From positions 1 through 43,922 of the forward strand of contig WLLZ01000003.1 of the NCBI GenBank assembly GCA_009700485.1: 43,922 nucleotides of DNA. Direction: 5' to 3'. Below the pieces are notes generated by a model, which made no database searches, had not been told where the DNA came from, and saw nothing but the letters and a program-made list of their open reading frames with translations. Positions 25,203 through 33,421 of the stretch are shown here, piece after piece (the first letter of the stretch is position 1; every line of letters begins with the position of its first letter). Both the position numbers and the translations under genes were made by a program. This DNA is from Actinomycetota bacterium (GTDB taxonomy: Bacteria; Actinomycetota; Actinomycetes; S36-B12).

Positions 25203-26591
25203 ATGAAACGATCAGCCCCGCATGCGGCACGTAACCTACCAGCACTAGGACTCGGGCTCGCGATCTTCATCATCGTCCTCATCGCCACCCTTCATTCACA
25301 CCCCTACTTCGGGAATATGGATGACGGCCGCCTATTGAGCCTGGCCCAATCAGGGGGCCCTCTTCACTTTGCCAACTACCTGGCCGGCGGCACCGAGACT
25401 GGGTTCATTCGCGCTACCTCGATGGTTATCGTCTGGCCCACGTACTGGCTGGGCACCGTTGCAGGCCCTGTTTGGTTCTACCTTGCCAATACGGCTCTGG
25501 TTTTCGCCTGCCTCATAGTTTTCGGCTCAGCCATGGGCCGGCTTCTGGGCTGGAAGTCGGCGTGGCTGGGCGTCGTATTCCTGTCAGCGGCGCTGCTGTG
25601 GCCGTACACGGCGGAACTCTTCTTCTACCCGAGTCTCTCCGAGAAGGGGATCATACTCGGAGCAGCACTGATGTTCTGGTGGATTGCCGAGGCGCCTCGA
25701 TTCACGTCACAGATCGCCTACTGGGTCAGCCTTGTGGCAGTGAGTCTCTTCGCATTCGCGACGAAGACTCAGATCCTCATCTTCGTCCCAGGGTTCCTTT
25801 ACGCGCTGTGGGCGTGCCGCTCCACTGCTGGCGGACAACTCAGTAAGGTTCGCGCCATTGTGGTGAGCGGGTACCTGCTCTTGCTGTCGGCTCTGTTGCT
25901 CATGCTCGCTCTCCGAGGCTCCTACACGAAGGCAACCCAAGGGTCCTTCGACATGTCATTCCTGAGTGACCGACGGTTCCAGTTTCTCGCTGTGCTGACC
26001 ATTCTCTACGTGCTTGCGCTAGTTACCCGAGTTATCCTTCGGAGGAATCAGCCTCCCGATTGGGTGCCCGCCGTCATGCTCATCAGCATGTGCGGGACAT
26101 TCGTGATCTGGGATATCAGGAACTACTTCCTAGCCATTGCGAGTGTCATGGTGGGCTGCGCGGCTGCAGCGGTCGCGAGTTGGATGCGCTCATCATGGCA
26201 GCAGGTAGGTTTGGCTGTGGTCCTTGTCATTTCGGCGTCAGCATGGTTGCTCTTCAGGCTTCCCGCTGTGTATGGGAGCCTGGCATCTGTCGGAGACTTC
26301 CTCGCCTCCCCGATCGTTAAGCAACTTGACGCGGAGCGTGCGACCGTCTACGTCTCATGCATGGAGGCACCTGATCACTACAACCGATATGCGGCCAACC
26401 TAGGGCTGTCCGGGCTCACCTTCGCTTTCCTTGCCAACCGGCCTTCCGTTGTCCCCTCTGATCAGCCTCTTGGAAATGAGTACATCTTTGGCGACGCGCG
26501 GCTATGCCCATGGTCGCCCGACTCTGCAGACTGGGCGACGGTCTGGACAACCGGGGACGCCAAAGCCTTTCAACTCTTCGCTAGCCGATAG
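25203..26591 (+). CDS. Polytopic membrane protein, possible GT-C glycosyltransferase
   Basis: 462 residues from ATG 25203, which follows GAGAGGTG. The frame is open upstream, but that part lacks a good start. There are about ten hydrophobic segments, the first at about residues 14-30. A periplasmic-type loop GNMDDGRLLSLA follows the first segment and carries an acidic pair where GT-C enzymes keep their catalytic Asp. A soluble C-terminal tail of ~90 residues ends the protein. Family is not certain; a lipid-linked-sugar glycosyltransferase or a polymerase-like protein are both possible. Confidence 0.65.
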   Translation: MKRSAPHAARNLPALGLGLAIFIIVLIATLHSHPYFGNMDDGRLLSLAQSGGPLHFANYLAGGTETGFIRATSMVIVWPTYWLGTVAGPVWFYLANTALVFACLIVFGSAMGRLLGWKSAWLGVVFLSAALLWPYTAELFFYPSLSEKGIILGAALMFWWIAEAPRFTSQIAYWVSLVAVSLFAFATKTQILIFVPGFLYALWACRSTAGGQLSKVRAIVVSGYLLLLSALLLMLALRGSYTKATQGSFDMSFLSDRRFQFLAVLTILYVLALVTRVILRRNQPPDWVPAVMLISMCGTFVIWDIRNYFLAIASVMVGCAAAAVASWMRSSWQQVGLAVVLVISASAWLLFRLPAVYGSLASVGDFLASPIVKQLDAERATVYVSCMEAPDHYNRYAANLGLSGLTFAFLANRPSVVPSDQPLGNEYIFGDARLCPWSPDSADWATVWTTGDAKAFQLFASR

Positions 26592-26675
26592 CGTTAAATG
26601 TTCTATGGTTCGAGGTCACCCACATGCATCGGTCATAGTCCTCACCATTATCCGGCGAAGCGCCCCAATATTTCT

Positions 26676-27830
26676 CTAACTGCCAACACCCATGGCACGC
26701 GCATGCTTGTAGGCGGTTCCCATCTCCGACACCCATTTGTCTTTCGTTAAAAGCAACTTGTAAACCTCTCGGGCGTGCAGGCGCAGCCGCTGCCCGCCAT
26801 TGATAGTCGCCCCCAATCCACTAAGCAACTGGCTTGCAGATCCATCCTCGTAAATCGCGCCGACATCAAAATCTGTAATGAGGTCAGCGGCACCACTATC
26901 GGCCAAGGCCACCACCGGGATCCCCGCCTCCAACGCCTCGCGAACAACGAGCGGGTATGCGCCCTCCCAAACTCGGCCTGGGAAAACCAATGCCGTGTAG
27001 TTCGGGAGGTGCTCCATGATCCAAGCGCGTTGTCGGACTCCTAGGTTTCCGAGATTGTTCTTGCCTTGGTGCAGAGTTGGAGCCATTTCATTTGAACCGA
27101 CGACGTCAAGCTGCAGTTCGGTCGGCCAAAGCTGTAAGAGTTCAGCGAGGCCCTTCTCCGGAGTGTTTCGGCCGACAAAGATGAATCTGGGAATAGTTGG
27201 GGGCTCGGTGACTTGCGTGTGAATCTCCTCAACGAATCCGGGTATGAGATGAAGTCTGACCTCGGGGATTCCCTGCTGGATCATGAAGGAATGAACGCGA
27301 GCCGACTGGGTAATGATCGCGGCCGAAGCTTTGAGAAGCCTGTTCCCTTTTGCTCCGCCCGCTGTCGAAATTGCCGCAGGGAGCGAGGCGGCCCGAGAGC
27401 CCTGGTAGCAGCCGTGGACGAACGCCGCCTTACTGCCCGATGTGGGGCACTCCAAACAAATGTGACCGTCACGGTAGAGCAGACCATTCGCGCATGACGC
27501 GCGGAAGTTGTGGAGCGTCGTAACAATCGGGATTTGCAACTTGGTCAGCCAGCGCGTACCGAAATTGGGGAAGGTGTTGTGGACGTGGACAAGATCCGGA
27601 GCAAACTCACTGATTGCTCTCTGCGGGTGGCCAAAGTCAACACCTGTCGCCACGCTAATGGCGGAGCGCACCTTGTAGAGAGGGGCCTCGGACTCCTCAT
27701 CAGTGCTACGGAATACCTCGAGAATCTCTATACCCGCGTTTCTAAGGGCGCCTACCTGCTGAAGAACCGCGACATTCTCTCCGCTTGGCTGATCTGAGCG
27801 ATAGAAGCTGTGGACCACGGCTACACGCAT
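26676..27830 (-). CDS. Glycosyltransferase family 4
   Basis: 384 residues from ATG 27830; an in-frame ATG at 27845 has its GGGG too close. RVAVVHSFYRSDQPSGENVAV and PDLVHVHNTFPNFG form the acceptor domain. A Cys-containing insert (NGLLYRDGHICLECP, then HGCYQGSRAASLP) is typical of one GT4 subgroup. FIFVGRNTPEKGL starts the donor domain and EGAYPLVVREALEAGIPVV has the E-x7-E retaining-enzyme motif. It is the last gene of the - strand unit with the SpsF-like and aldo/keto reductase genes. Donor unknown. Confidence 0.88.
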   Translation of the reverse strand: MRVAVVHSFYRSDQPSGENVAVLQQVGALRNAGIEILEVFRSTDEESEAPLYKVRSAISVATGVDFGHPQRAISEFAPDLVHVHNTFPNFGTRWLTKLQIPIVTTLHNFRASCANGLLYRDGHICLECPTSGSKAAFVHGCYQGSRAASLPAAISTAGGAKGNRLLKASAAIITQSARVHSFMIQQGIPEVRLHLIPGFVEEIHTQVTEPPTIPRFIFVGRNTPEKGLAELLQLWPTELQLDVVGSNEMAPTLHQGKNNLGNLGVRQRAWIMEHLPNYTALVFPGRVWEGAYPLVVREALEAGIPVVALADSGAADLITDFDVGAIYEDGSASQLLSGLGATINGGQRLRLHAREVYKLLLTKDKWVSEMGTAYKHARAMGVGS

Positions 27831-27860
27831 GCTTATACGTCCCATTCCCCGCGTGTCCGG

Positions 27861-28619
27861 CTAAGCATTCATCGCTCCCGTATTTAGGCCGACCAGAGCC
27901 GCATTTCGTATTGCGTCCGTTGTGGTGCGTGATCTCTCCGGATATTCCTTTAGGTAGGAGATCACATCGACAAAGTCAAAATTTGGATTCTTTGGATAGA
28001 GCTCGCCGTAAATCGCCTTCACGAAGGCGTAATCCTCAGGCGTATCGACAGTCCAGCGTAGGTGGGAGAGATCGCCCACACCTGAAACATTAACGATGCG
28101 GTATTTATCCGGTTGCCGATACACACCGAGCGTGACATGTTCACGTTCATTCTTGTCGGTAGAGCTTTCATAAATTTCTTGAAGCACACTCGCTTTCACG
28201 ACTTCAACATCAAGACCATCGGGGTAGGTCGGTGTCATGTTGTTGGAGGCGTAATCGCAGTCTCCTTGATTGAAGCGCGCAACAACTTCGTCTATCACTT
28301 TGGGTGAAATTAATGGGCAGTCGGCGGTTAGCCGCACCACGGTCTCGGGCTGGTACAGGTCAATCACTCGAATAAATCTCGCCAACACGTCGTTTAGGTC
28401 ACCGCGCACAACATCGAATCCATTGGCTTTTACTATCTCTGCTAGCTCATCATCGGAGGCGTCGGTCGATGTTGCGACCACGATGCCATCGAGGGTTTCA
28501 GCTCGTTGGATGCGCTCAAGTTGACGCAAGATCATCGGTTGGCCGGCAAGTGGGGCGAGCACTTTGCCGGGATACCGGGATGAACTCATGCGTGCTTGAA
28601 CTATTGCCAGCGTTGTCAC
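27861..28619 (-). CDS. SpsF-type cytidylyltransferase-fold protein
   Basis: 252 residues from GTG 28619, with GGGAGG 8 nt upstream. IVQARMSSSRYPGKVLAPLAGQPM is the CTP-binding start of SpsF/PseF-like proteins. VVATSTDASDDEL, VVRLTADCPLISPKVID and HLRWTVDTPEDYAFV follow in order. Members activate nonulosonic acids as CMP-sugars or act in spore-coat glycan synthesis. It could serve the second NeuB-like synthase at 32345, which has no cytidylyltransferase in its own unit (inference). It lies 26 nt downstream of the aldo/keto reductase. Confidence 0.85.
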   Translation of the reverse strand: MTTLAIVQARMSSSRYPGKVLAPLAGQPMILRQLERIQRAETLDGIVVATSTDASDDELAEIVKANGFDVVRGDLNDVLARFIRVIDLYQPETVVRLTADCPLISPKVIDEVVARFNQGDCDYASNNMTPTYPDGLDVEVVKASVLQEIYESSTDKNEREHVTLGVYRQPDKYRIVNVSGVGDLSHLRWTVDTPEDYAFVKAIYGELYPKNPNFDFVDVISYLKEYPERSRTTTDAIRNAALVGLNTGAMNA

Positions 28620-28645
28620 GGCTCAAGCCTCCCAGATGCGGGCGG

Positions 28646-29482
28646 TCATGCCCATGTTCGGGGATCCAACAGCCCAATGTCGCCGGAGGCGAGGCCCTCT
28701 GTATCGAGGCGTTGCTTACAAGTCGCCCACGCTTGGGCGAGATCATTAAGTTCTGCACCGGTGGTAACGCCGATAACTACTTCAGTTATCGGGGCGATGG
28801 TCTTGATGAAAGAAAGTGCTACCTCTATTGGCTGTTCGCCGTTCGACTCGCACCAATCGTGGAACTTGATCACTTCAGGGTGCTGGCCCAGTCGCGTATC
28901 GCTACGTGCAGCCAGCAGGCCTTGCAGGAACACGCTTCGCGCTTGGATTCTCGTGCCTCGCGAGGCGAGAGTTTGCAGGATGTTGCTGTTGATCAGCCGT
29001 TGGTCGAGCACATTTATGGGCACCTGGGCGATTTCAAGTTGACCGAAAATACTGGCAGCGCGATTCAGGTCGGTTTCGTCATAGGCCGAAACCCCGATTT
29101 GCTGCACCAACCTTTTTCGTTTCATGTCTTCTAGTTGTTTGGCCGACGCGTTGGCCTGGGCCTCGGTCAATTGCGCCCAATCATGAATCAGGCAGTTAGC
29201 GATACTGCTTTGCCCCAGCGCGGCGAGGCTGGCTTTTAGTTGGGCTGGGATAGTTTGCGGATCGGCCCCACGCACCTTGGTCGTAATCGAAAAATCCGAA
29301 GCCCAGGAGGCCAACCGGGCCTCGGCATCGCCATACATGCCGGCTGTGTCGATGGCGCCAATACCAGCGCCCTGGGCCACCGCGATGATCTCGGCTAGGG
29401 CTTCATCGGTCAATCGGCCTTGGCTATTGGTCACTCCATAGGGGTTACCCCACTGGGCGGTGCCGAGCACGAGGGATTGCAC
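28646..29482 (-). CDS. Aldo/keto reductase
   Basis: 278 residues from GTG 29482. LVLGTAQWGNPYG, IDTAGMYGDAEA with the catalytic Tyr, SITTKV with the catalytic Lys, NCLIHDW (the active-site His) and QIGVSAYDETDL show a complete AKR barrel. The C-terminal VVIGVTTGAEL binds NADP(H). AKRs of this type often neighbour SpsF and NeuB-like genes in glycan loci, presumably to reduce a keto or aldehyde group of a precursor (inference). It is divergent from the PseB unit across a 40-nt gap to the leader frame at 29523. Confidence 0.87.
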   Translation of the reverse strand: MQSLVLGTAQWGNPYGVTNSQGRLTDEALAEIIAVAQGAGIGAIDTAGMYGDAEARLASWASDFSITTKVRGADPQTIPAQLKASLAALGQSSIANCLIHDWAQLTEAQANASAKQLEDMKRKRLVQQIGVSAYDETDLNRAASIFGQLEIAQVPINVLDQRLINSNILQTLASRGTRIQARSVFLQGLLAARSDTRLGQHPEVIKFHDWCESNGEQPIEVALSFIKTIAPITEVVIGVTTGAELNDLAQAWATCKQRLDTEGLASGDIGLLDPRTWA

Positions 29483-29509
29483 CCGACCATGATCTCACTT
29501 TTCGGCGGC

Positions 29510-29515
29510 TAGACT
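29510..29515 (+). promoter_or_regulatory. Candidate -10 box TAGACT for a leaderless GTG
   Basis: TAGACT is followed by 7 nt and the GTG at 29523, placing the predicted transcript start at the first codon of a small frame. No clear -35 is seen. Confidence 0.35.
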
Positions 29516-29522
29516 GCCGGGC

Positions 29523-29576
29523 GTGGAGATTCTTGCAGGGACTTACGTTGCCGACTCCCAGTGGGTGGTCGCATGA
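29523..29576 (+). CDS. 17-codon leader frame coupled to the downstream gene
   Basis: GTG-started frame of 17 codons, encoding MEILAGTYVADSQWVVA. Its TGA overlaps the ATG at 29573 as ATGA. A TAGACT box 7 nt upstream suggests it is the first codon of a leaderless transcript. It may be a translation-coupling or attenuation leader. It could equally be chance or the stub of an older gene, since the peptide has no known motif. Confidence 0.3.
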   Translation: MEILAGTYVADSQWVVA

Positions 29577-30406
29577 CCATCAGTTCTGGCTCCGCCGCCC
29601 AGATGATACTGGCCCGGGCACTCGAATGCCTGGAGAGTGAAACTCCCAACCCGTTGACCGGGCCCGAGACCATCGAGATGTCCGAGCGATGCGTCGAGCT
29701 ACCGTGGGTAGCCGCCCACCTAGGTGCTCCCGGTCGACTCTTGGATGTCGGCTGGGCAATGTCACCCCCTGAATGGCTCGGTGTCCTGCTCGCCATCCGC
29801 GATCGCGGAGCCGACCTGACCGGTATTGACATCATCGACCCGCAGCGTGTTCGCAGTCGCTATCCGGCCGACCAAGTGGATGCTGTGCTCTCCGTACCTG
29901 CACGAGTCGAAGACATTCTCAACGCAAACCCAACCTCGGGCCACTACGACACCATCAGTTGCGTATCGACCCTGGAGCACATTGGCTTCGACATTGCATC
30001 ACCACCTGAAGATCTCACGAGCGCCTTTGTGAGGGCTACCTCAGCCGAAACAGCAATCGCATCACGCGCTCCTGAAACTGATCGGCTCTTTCTTGATGCA
30101 GCGCACCGACTTCTAGTACCTGGCGGGCACCTACTCATTTCGGTACCAGCCGGCAGTGGCTTACCCATACTTCATCAGGATTCATTGGGGCTATTCACTC
30201 ACCAGTTCGAGTACGACGAAGCCTCATGGGCCCGTATTACTGGGGATAACCGCTTCTCGGTGTTAGCCGAGGCCTACTACAGTCACGATGAAACTCGTGG
30301 TTGGGCACAGGTGGAAACCTTTGCCGCACTCTCCGGCCAGACCAGCGCAATGCAGCCCTTTGCTACTGGCTGTGCACTCGTACGCCTACGCCACATCTCG
30401 AGTTGA
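29573..30406 (+). CDS. SAM methyltransferase-like protein
   Basis: 277 residues from ATG 29573 (GTG 29561 is in frame). LLDVGWAMSPPEW occupies the motif I position but departs from the usual GxGxG; TGIDIIDP and DTISCVSTLEHIGF follow as motif II and the post region, then LLVPGGHLLISVPAGSG. The altered glycine loop leaves SAM binding uncertain, so it may be a divergent methyltransferase or a non-catalytic relative. It leads the unit with PseB and the second NeuB-like gene, and is preceded by a coupled leader frame. Confidence 0.72.
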   Translation: MTISSGSAAQMILARALECLESETPNPLTGPETIEMSERCVELPWVAAHLGAPGRLLDVGWAMSPPEWLGVLLAIRDRGADLTGIDIIDPQRVRSRYPADQVDAVLSVPARVEDILNANPTSGHYDTISCVSTLEHIGFDIASPPEDLTSAFVRATSAETAIASRAPETDRLFLDAAHRLLVPGGHLLISVPAGSGLPILHQDSLGLFTHQFEYDEASWARITGDNRFSVLAEAYYSHDETRGWAQVETFAALSGQTSAMQPFATGCALVRLRHISS

Positions 30407-30429
30407 GAATTCAATTGAATGGAGCTCCT

Positions 30430-31416
30430 GTGGAATCAACTATTGACGATGCCTCGATACTAATCACCGGTGGCACTGGATCATTCGGCAAAGCCTTTCT
30501 TGAGGAAGTACTAAAAACTCGATCTCCACGACGGGTGGTGGTCTTCTCGCGAGATGAACTCAAGCAATATGAAATGCGCGAGCGCTGGGGTGATGACCCA
30601 AGGGTCCGTTTCTTTCTCGGTGATATCCGCGACCGCGACCGCCTGAAGATGGCTCTGCACGGGGTCGACTACGTCGTGCACGCGGCGGCCTTGAAACAAG
30701 TTGACACCGCTGAATACAACCCGATGGAGTACGTGAAGACGAACATTCTTGGTTCGGAGAATGTCATTCAAGCCTCCATAGAAGCTGGGGTCAAGAAAGT
30801 CCTTGCTCTATCCACCGACAAAGCCTCTTCACCTGTCAACCTTTATGGGGCAACGAAACTCACGGCCGATAAGCTTTTTATTTCAAGCAACCACTACTCG
30901 GCCGCCTACAACACCGCCTTCTCGGTGGTGCGATACGGCAATGTCATGGGTAGCCGCGGCTCGGTAATACCGCTATTCCGTCGCTTGGCAGAGCAGGGAC
31001 AGCCGCTACCAATCACCGACCTTCGGATGACTCGCTTCTGGATCACCCTCCCGCAGGCGGTCGAGTTCGTAATCAGTTCATTCACCCAGATGACCGGTGG
31101 AGAACTCTACGTCCCACGCATACCGAGCATGAGGGTCACCGATCTTGCCCGGGCGGTAGCTCCGGATGCCGAACTCATCGAGGTCGGAATAAGACCAGGT
31201 GAGAAACTTCACGAGGAGATGATCTCTTCCGAAGATTCAAGGCGAACTTTGCAGCTTGCGGACCGCTACGTGGTCATGCCAACTCTTTCACAGTGGGGAT
31301 ATCGAGAGCCAGCAGGCGACCCTGTCGAAGACGGCTTCTCCTACACCTCCGACAACAACGACCTGTGGCTTGACGTTGACCAACTGAGATCAATGCTCAA
31401 CGACCTAAACCTGTGA
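30430..31416 (+). CDS. pseB: UDP-N-acetylglucosamine 4,6-dehydratase (inverting), PseB/FlaA1 type
   Basis: 328 residues from GTG 30430, with GGAG at 30421-30424. The length equals that of PseB. ILITGGTGSFG (10-20) binds NADP. The active-site D130/K131 of STDKAS and Y139/K143 of YGATK align with the catalytic residues of Helicobacter FlaA1. VVRYGNVMGSRGSVIP and LHEEMISSEDSRR are PseB signatures. The known reaction converts UDP-GlcNAc to the 4-keto-6-deoxy-L-arabino sugar, the first step to pseudaminic acid or to 6-deoxy-HexNAc sugars. The next gene is a reductase instead of PseC. Confidence 0.92.
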   Translation: MESTIDDASILITGGTGSFGKAFLEEVLKTRSPRRVVVFSRDELKQYEMRERWGDDPRVRFFLGDIRDRDRLKMALHGVDYVVHAAALKQVDTAEYNPMEYVKTNILGSENVIQASIEAGVKKVLALSTDKASSPVNLYGATKLTADKLFISSNHYSAAYNTAFSVVRYGNVMGSRGSVIPLFRRLAEQGQPLPITDLRMTRFWITLPQAVEFVISSFTQMTGGELYVPRIPSMRVTDLARAVAPDAELIEVGIRPGEKLHEEMISSEDSRRTLQLADRYVVMPTLSQWGYREPAGDPVEDGFSYTSDNNDLWLDVDQLRSMLNDLNL

Positions 31417-31425
31417 TTGGTCACC

Positions 31426-32340
31426 GTGACAAAGTGGCTAGTAACCGGTGCCGGTGGATTCTTCGGAGCCAACGCAGGGGCCTTTCTTAATGGTCGAGTT
31501 GAGTCGGTAGGGGCCTTTAGAAGTCTCGCAGCTAGCTCACTATTTGGAACTAATGTTTCGATCGATTTGCGGTCTGGCTCGTCCATATACGAGGTAGTTG
31601 ATGCAGTGCGCCCCGATGTGGTCGTGCATGCAGCGGCGTTGGCAAGCCACGAGGCATGTGAATCTGACCCGGCACTTGCTCAGCTCGTCAATGTGGAATC
31701 GACAAAGCACCTAGCGCGGGCGTGCACCGATGTCGGTGCCAAGCTCGTGTATCTATCAACGGACGCGGTCTTCGACGGCAGTCGTGGAAACTACACCGAA
31801 AAAGATGCAACAAATCCATTCTCTGTTTATGGCACAACTAAGTTGCTCGGCGAGCAGGCAGCACTTGCCATACACGAGGATGTGCTGATCGCCCGAACCA
31901 ACTTTTTCGGCTGGAGCCCAAGCGGCACGCGGTCGATCTTGGAGTTCTTCGTAAATGCACTGCGCTCAGGTCAGCAGGTTTCGGGGTATACCGACTTTGT
32001 CGTCTCCTCTCTCTATGTTCAGGATCTGCTTTCGGCGATCTACGATCTGGTTGGTTCAGGCCGGCGCGGCGTGGTTCATCTGGGTGCTTCAAATGCACTT
32101 TCGAAGTATCACTTCGGGGTGCAGGTGGCCAGCCAGTTTGGCCTTGATGCAGAGCTGATCTCCCCCGTTACTGCCGCTGTAGGTGGTCATGCCAATTCCC
32201 GAGCACGCGATCTTTCCCTTAACACTTCTCTCATGGAGTCTTGTCTTGGCCGGTCGATACCGACACAGGAGTTTGGTATTGCCAGCGCCTACGATGATGA
32301 AAGTGCCGTCGCACCGCGAGTCACCGGATTTAGGGAGTAG
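31426..32340 (+). CDS. RmlD-like NDP-4-keto-sugar reductase (SDR)
   Basis: 304 residues from GTG 31426; a TTG at 31417, right after the previous stop, is possible and neither has a clear ribosome-binding site. WLVTGAGGFFGANAG is the cofactor loop. PDVVVHAAALASHEACESDPALA, LVYLSTDAVFDG and FSVYGTTKLLGEQ are the landmarks of dTDP-4-dehydrorhamnose reductase-like proteins, with catalytic Y-x-x-x-K. Placed after PseB, it would reduce the 4-keto group to a hydroxyl, where PseC would have added an amino group (inference). It lacks the cupin domain of CapF. Confidence 0.83.
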   Translation: MTKWLVTGAGGFFGANAGAFLNGRVESVGAFRSLAASSLFGTNVSIDLRSGSSIYEVVDAVRPDVVVHAAALASHEACESDPALAQLVNVESTKHLARACTDVGAKLVYLSTDAVFDGSRGNYTEKDATNPFSVYGTTKLLGEQAALAIHEDVLIARTNFFGWSPSGTRSILEFFVNALRSGQQVSGYTDFVVSSLYVQDLLSAIYDLVGSGRRGVVHLGASNALSKYHFGVQVASQFGLDAELISPVTAAVGGHANSRARDLSLNTSLMESCLGRSIPTQEFGIASAYDDESAVAPRVTGFRE

Positions 32341-32344
32341 ATAC

Positions 32345-33421
32345 TTGAACCACTTCAGAATAGGTGATCGCCTTATTGGATTAGGCCAACCCACCTACTT
32401 CATCGCAGATATCGCGGCGAATCACGACGGTGATCTTTCGCGCGCACTCTCATTGATCACGCTGGCTGCTGAGGCTGGCGCCGATGCGGCAAAGTTCCAA
32501 CACTTTAGGGCCGAGCACATCGTCAGTGACTTCGGCTTCCGCAATCTTGGCGAGCAACTCGATCACCAAGCATCGTGGTCGAAGTCGGTATTCGAAGTTT
32601 ATGAAGATGCCTCGCTGCCATGGGAGTGGACCTCATCGTTGGCCTCGCATTGCAAATCACTGGGGATCGAGTTCATGTCATCTCCGTATGACTTCGAAGC
32701 TGTGCTTCACCTAGACCCCTACGTGAACGCCTACAAGATCGGCTCGGGCGATATCAACTGGCTCGAAGAGTTGGAATTCATAGCAGCGCTAGGAAAGCCC
32801 GTGCTAATTGCAGCAGGGGCATCGACCGCTGATGATGTTGAGCGGGCGATCGCGGTGTTGTCTGCTGCTGGTGTGCCGATCGTGTTGATGCAATGCAATA
32901 CGAACTACACCGGGTCAATCGAAAACCTGGGATTCGTTAATTTGCGGGTGCTTGAGTCATTTGCCGCTTCGTATCCAGATGTGGTGCTGGGTTTGTCGGA
33001 CCACACCCCGGGGCATGTGACTACATTGGGCGCCGTATCCCTTGGGGCTCGGGTGATCGAGAAGCACTTCACCGATGACACCACCCGCGTTGGGCCCGAT
33101 CATGGTTTCTCTTTAGACCCGGTGTCATGGCGGGCCATGGTCGATGACACGCGGCGACTTGAAGCAGCACTCGGCTCAGGCATCAAGGTAATCGAGGCGA
33201 ACGAGCAAAAGACTTTGATCGTGCAGCGTCGATGCGTGCGAGCGGGACGCGCTTTGGCTGCTGGAACCGTGCTCACGCGTGAAGATCTGGCCGTACTGCG
33301 CCCGGCACCGTTGGATGCGGTGCCGGCACAATTAGTTGCTGATTTGATCGGACGCACTTTATCGCGTGATCTGGTGCTTGGCGAGGCTGTGAGCTGGGCC
33401 GATCTGGCACCTGCCACATGA
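32345..33421 (+). CDS. NeuB-family nonulosonate synthase with C-terminal SAF domain
   Basis: 358 residues from TTG 32345, which follows GGGAG at 7 nt spacing; the open frame extends upstream but overlaps the reductase gene. FIADIAANHDGDLSRAL, DAAKFQHFRAEHIVS, FMSSPYDFEAV, YKIGSGDINW, LGLSDHTPGHVTTLGAVSLGA and VIEKHFTDD mark the PEP-condensing barrel. The C-terminal RRCVRAGRALAAGTVLTREDL is the antifreeze-like SAF domain missing in the other copy. Motifs are diverged from the first NeuB, so the two make different products. The ATG of the GT4 gene overlaps its stop. Confidence 0.88.
   Translation: MNHFRIGDRLIGLGQPTYFIADIAANHDGDLSRALSLITLAAEAGADAAKFQHFRAEHIVSDFGFRNLGEQLDHQASWSKSVFEVYEDASLPWEWTSSLASHCKSLGIEFMSSPYDFEAVLHLDPYVNAYKIGSGDINWLEELEFIAALGKPVLIAAGASTADDVERAIAVLSAAGVPIVLMQCNTNYTGSIENLGFVNLRVLESFAASYPDVVLGLSDHTPGHVTTLGAVSLGARVIEKHFTDDTTRVGPDHGFSLDPVSWRAMVDDTRRLEAALGSGIKVIEANEQKTLIVQRRCVRAGRALAAGTVLTREDLAVLRPAPLDAVPAQLVADLIGRTLSRDLVLGEAVSWADLAPAT

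Noticed and set aside
28469..29134. A 221-codon open frame on the + strand.
   Set aside because: It lies antisense to the aldo/keto reductase and SpsF-like genes, which have clear motifs; the + strand product has none.
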